A stretch of DNA of 52,767 nt, taken from positions 65,751 through 118,517 of the forward strand of contig JAKAPS010000002.1 in the NCBI GenBank assembly GCA_021806925.1. The letters run 5' to 3'. Made by a program: the position numbers and the translations under genes. Positions 51,354 through 52,767 of the stretch are shown piece by piece. The first letter of the stretch is position 1, and each line of letters opens with the position of its first letter. This stretch comes from a bacterium. GTDB taxonomy: Bacteria; Patescibacteriota; Dojkabacteria; JAKAPS01. The notes beneath the pieces are model-generated. The model worked only from the letters and a program-made list of their open reading frames with translations, ran no database searches and was not told the origin of the DNA.

Positions 51354-52580
51354 TTATGCAACCCAATACCCATGAGTGAAAAGTATAAAAAGAAATGAAA
51401 ATAGTGCAACAAAAAATGCTACTAAATATTGATTAACTTTATATTTAGTTGAAAATACACCTAAGAATATAAACATTGGAAATAGCACTATTGCATTACC
51501 TTCCCAGGCTATCGCCAACGTATCCAGCTTGTGATGAGACAACTCCAAAAATATACACTAGTGTAAATACTGCATACGCTTTTCCAAGACTTTTCCAAAT
51601 CCATGTAACTAAGACAACTGGAGCTAAAATTGGTATCAAATTTAAATAGTGTATTGTACTAGTATATAGTAACTGAATATTAGAATTAGTAGGAATATAA
51701 ACCTCAGGATAATGTCTTAATAAGAAGAATATTTCTCTGCCGATATTTTTTATTGTAAATTGATTTCCCCAATTATACATTTCTGCTTTTGAAAACATCA
51801 ATGGATTATTATAGTGAATTTTCAGGAATATCATATACAATACAATTCCAGTGACTGTAAATGGCAGGTACAAATATTCTTTATGTGATACAAGTTTTTT
51901 TAGCGTAAAAAGAAAATTATCTTTCAAATCTCCTAAAAATCCAACTCTTAATACTTGTTCACCTATTATAAACGTTAAATAAACAGGTATAAGGACTACT
52001 GCTGGAGCTCTTAATGCAGTTGATACACCTATAATAATAGATGCATAAAAATATTTTCTGTTTTCAAGCAGATAAAATGTAAATAATGTAAGAAATAAGA
52101 ATAAGCTTTCCGTGTATGGAATAAATAGGAAAAATGAGAATGGCGAAATAATTGTTATAAACAAAGTATTTTTAATTACTTCTTTGCCAAAATTCATTTT
52201 TCTTAGCAATTTATAAAATATTAATAAAGACAAAAAAAGAAATACTTCATTTAATAATATTGTTGAAAAAGTGAATGAATGAAAAATGTATATTGTTATA
52301 TGTAACAGGATCGGATATAGAGGAAAGAATGCTGTACAAATATATGTTGTATATCCTACTTCTGCTATACTCTTATACCAGCCAATATCCCATTGATATA
52401 GAGTATTTATATATTTTACATGAGATAATGTAGGACCAGATGTATATAGCAGATACTACCAATGAAAATTAAAAATAGTACAAGTATATTTCCAAATAAA
52501 AAAGTATTAATAACAATTTTGTTATATGTATAAAAGTTTATTAATCCGACTTTAGCCCATTTAAGTAGTTGTAATATCAT
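51354..52580 (-). pseudogene. Frameshifted PIG-V-like glycosyltransferase
   Basis: Three frames needed: MILQLLKWAKVGLINF...IGSICYIHLV / SGPTLSHVKYINTLYQWDIGWYKSIAEVGYTTYICTAFFPLYPILL...GYVGDSLGR* / NAIVLFPMFIFLGVFSTKYKV... Confidence 0.7.
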
Positions 52581-52640
52581 GTGCATATCTAGTAAGACGC
52601 ATTTATTGTATCATTCACATTTGTAAATAACAACACTTTT

Positions 52641-52665
52641 GGCTCTGTCAAGAGTTTTGTGTAAA
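52641..52665 (-). repeat. Terminal inverted repeat of an IS256-family element
   Basis: Reverse complement TTTACACAAAACTCTTGACAGAGCC, resembling IS256-family terminal repeats. Confidence 0.6.
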
Positions 52666-52767
52666 TAGATTTTTTTGATGTATCTCATATAATTTTATTA
52701 ACACCTCCCCTCAAAAAATATTTGAAATTGTGTAAGGATCTGTCCAAAATTGGCTATTGGCATCGTC
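52641..52767 (-). mobile_element. End of IS256-family (mutator-type) insertion sequence; transposase C-terminus stops at 52698, element continues beyond window
   Basis: Minus-strand frame TMPIANFGQILTQFQIFFEGRC* matches the typical IS256 transposase C-terminal pattern (W/F-xQIL-Q-x-xIFFEGR). Confidence 0.65.

Overview
AT-rich bacterial chromosomal window with densely packed, often overlapping genes, mostly housekeeping. Left to right: gatA (3' end) and gatB; dnaE; an rplS/rpmA/RNA-methyltransferase/rplU block; a complete F-type ATP synthase operon (atpBEFHAGDC); a GT2-type glycosyltransferase; a minus-strand cluster (threonine-synthase-like PLP enzyme, ATP-grasp, NlpC/P60-like peptidase, mraY, mscS); a short divergent 50-aa LysW-like zinc-ribbon gene that is absent from the supplied ORF track; murB and an O-antigen-ligase-like gene; ccdA-like; nrdR-nrdJ; yidD and a CvpA-CAP fusion; a HtrA-like protease; a disrupted gene; a 2-oxoacid:ferredoxin oxidoreductase; a LysM-C39-like protein; an XRE/S24-like regulator convergent with lexA; rpsD; a tsaD / tsaC-tsaE fusion operon; an MFS exporter; ppsA; a GT39-like glycosyltransferase and a Mur-ligase-like gene; sufB plus a Rieske protein; a cobalamin adenosyltransferase; a frameshifted PIG-V-like glycosyltransferase; and the end of an IS256-family element at the right edge. 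The best candidate for an undescribed system is the divergent LysW-like carrier next to the PLP / ATP-grasp / NlpC-P60 / MraY operon (17,035-21,243). Other notable signals are a convergent LexA / apparently catalytically dead S24-like repressor pair sharing a TTAA stop palindrome, a widespread leaderless-promoter architecture (TATAAT 8-12 nt before ATG), and several decaying genes. No tRNA, rRNA or CRISPR array was recognised. All family assignments come from reading motifs by eye; no database search was run.
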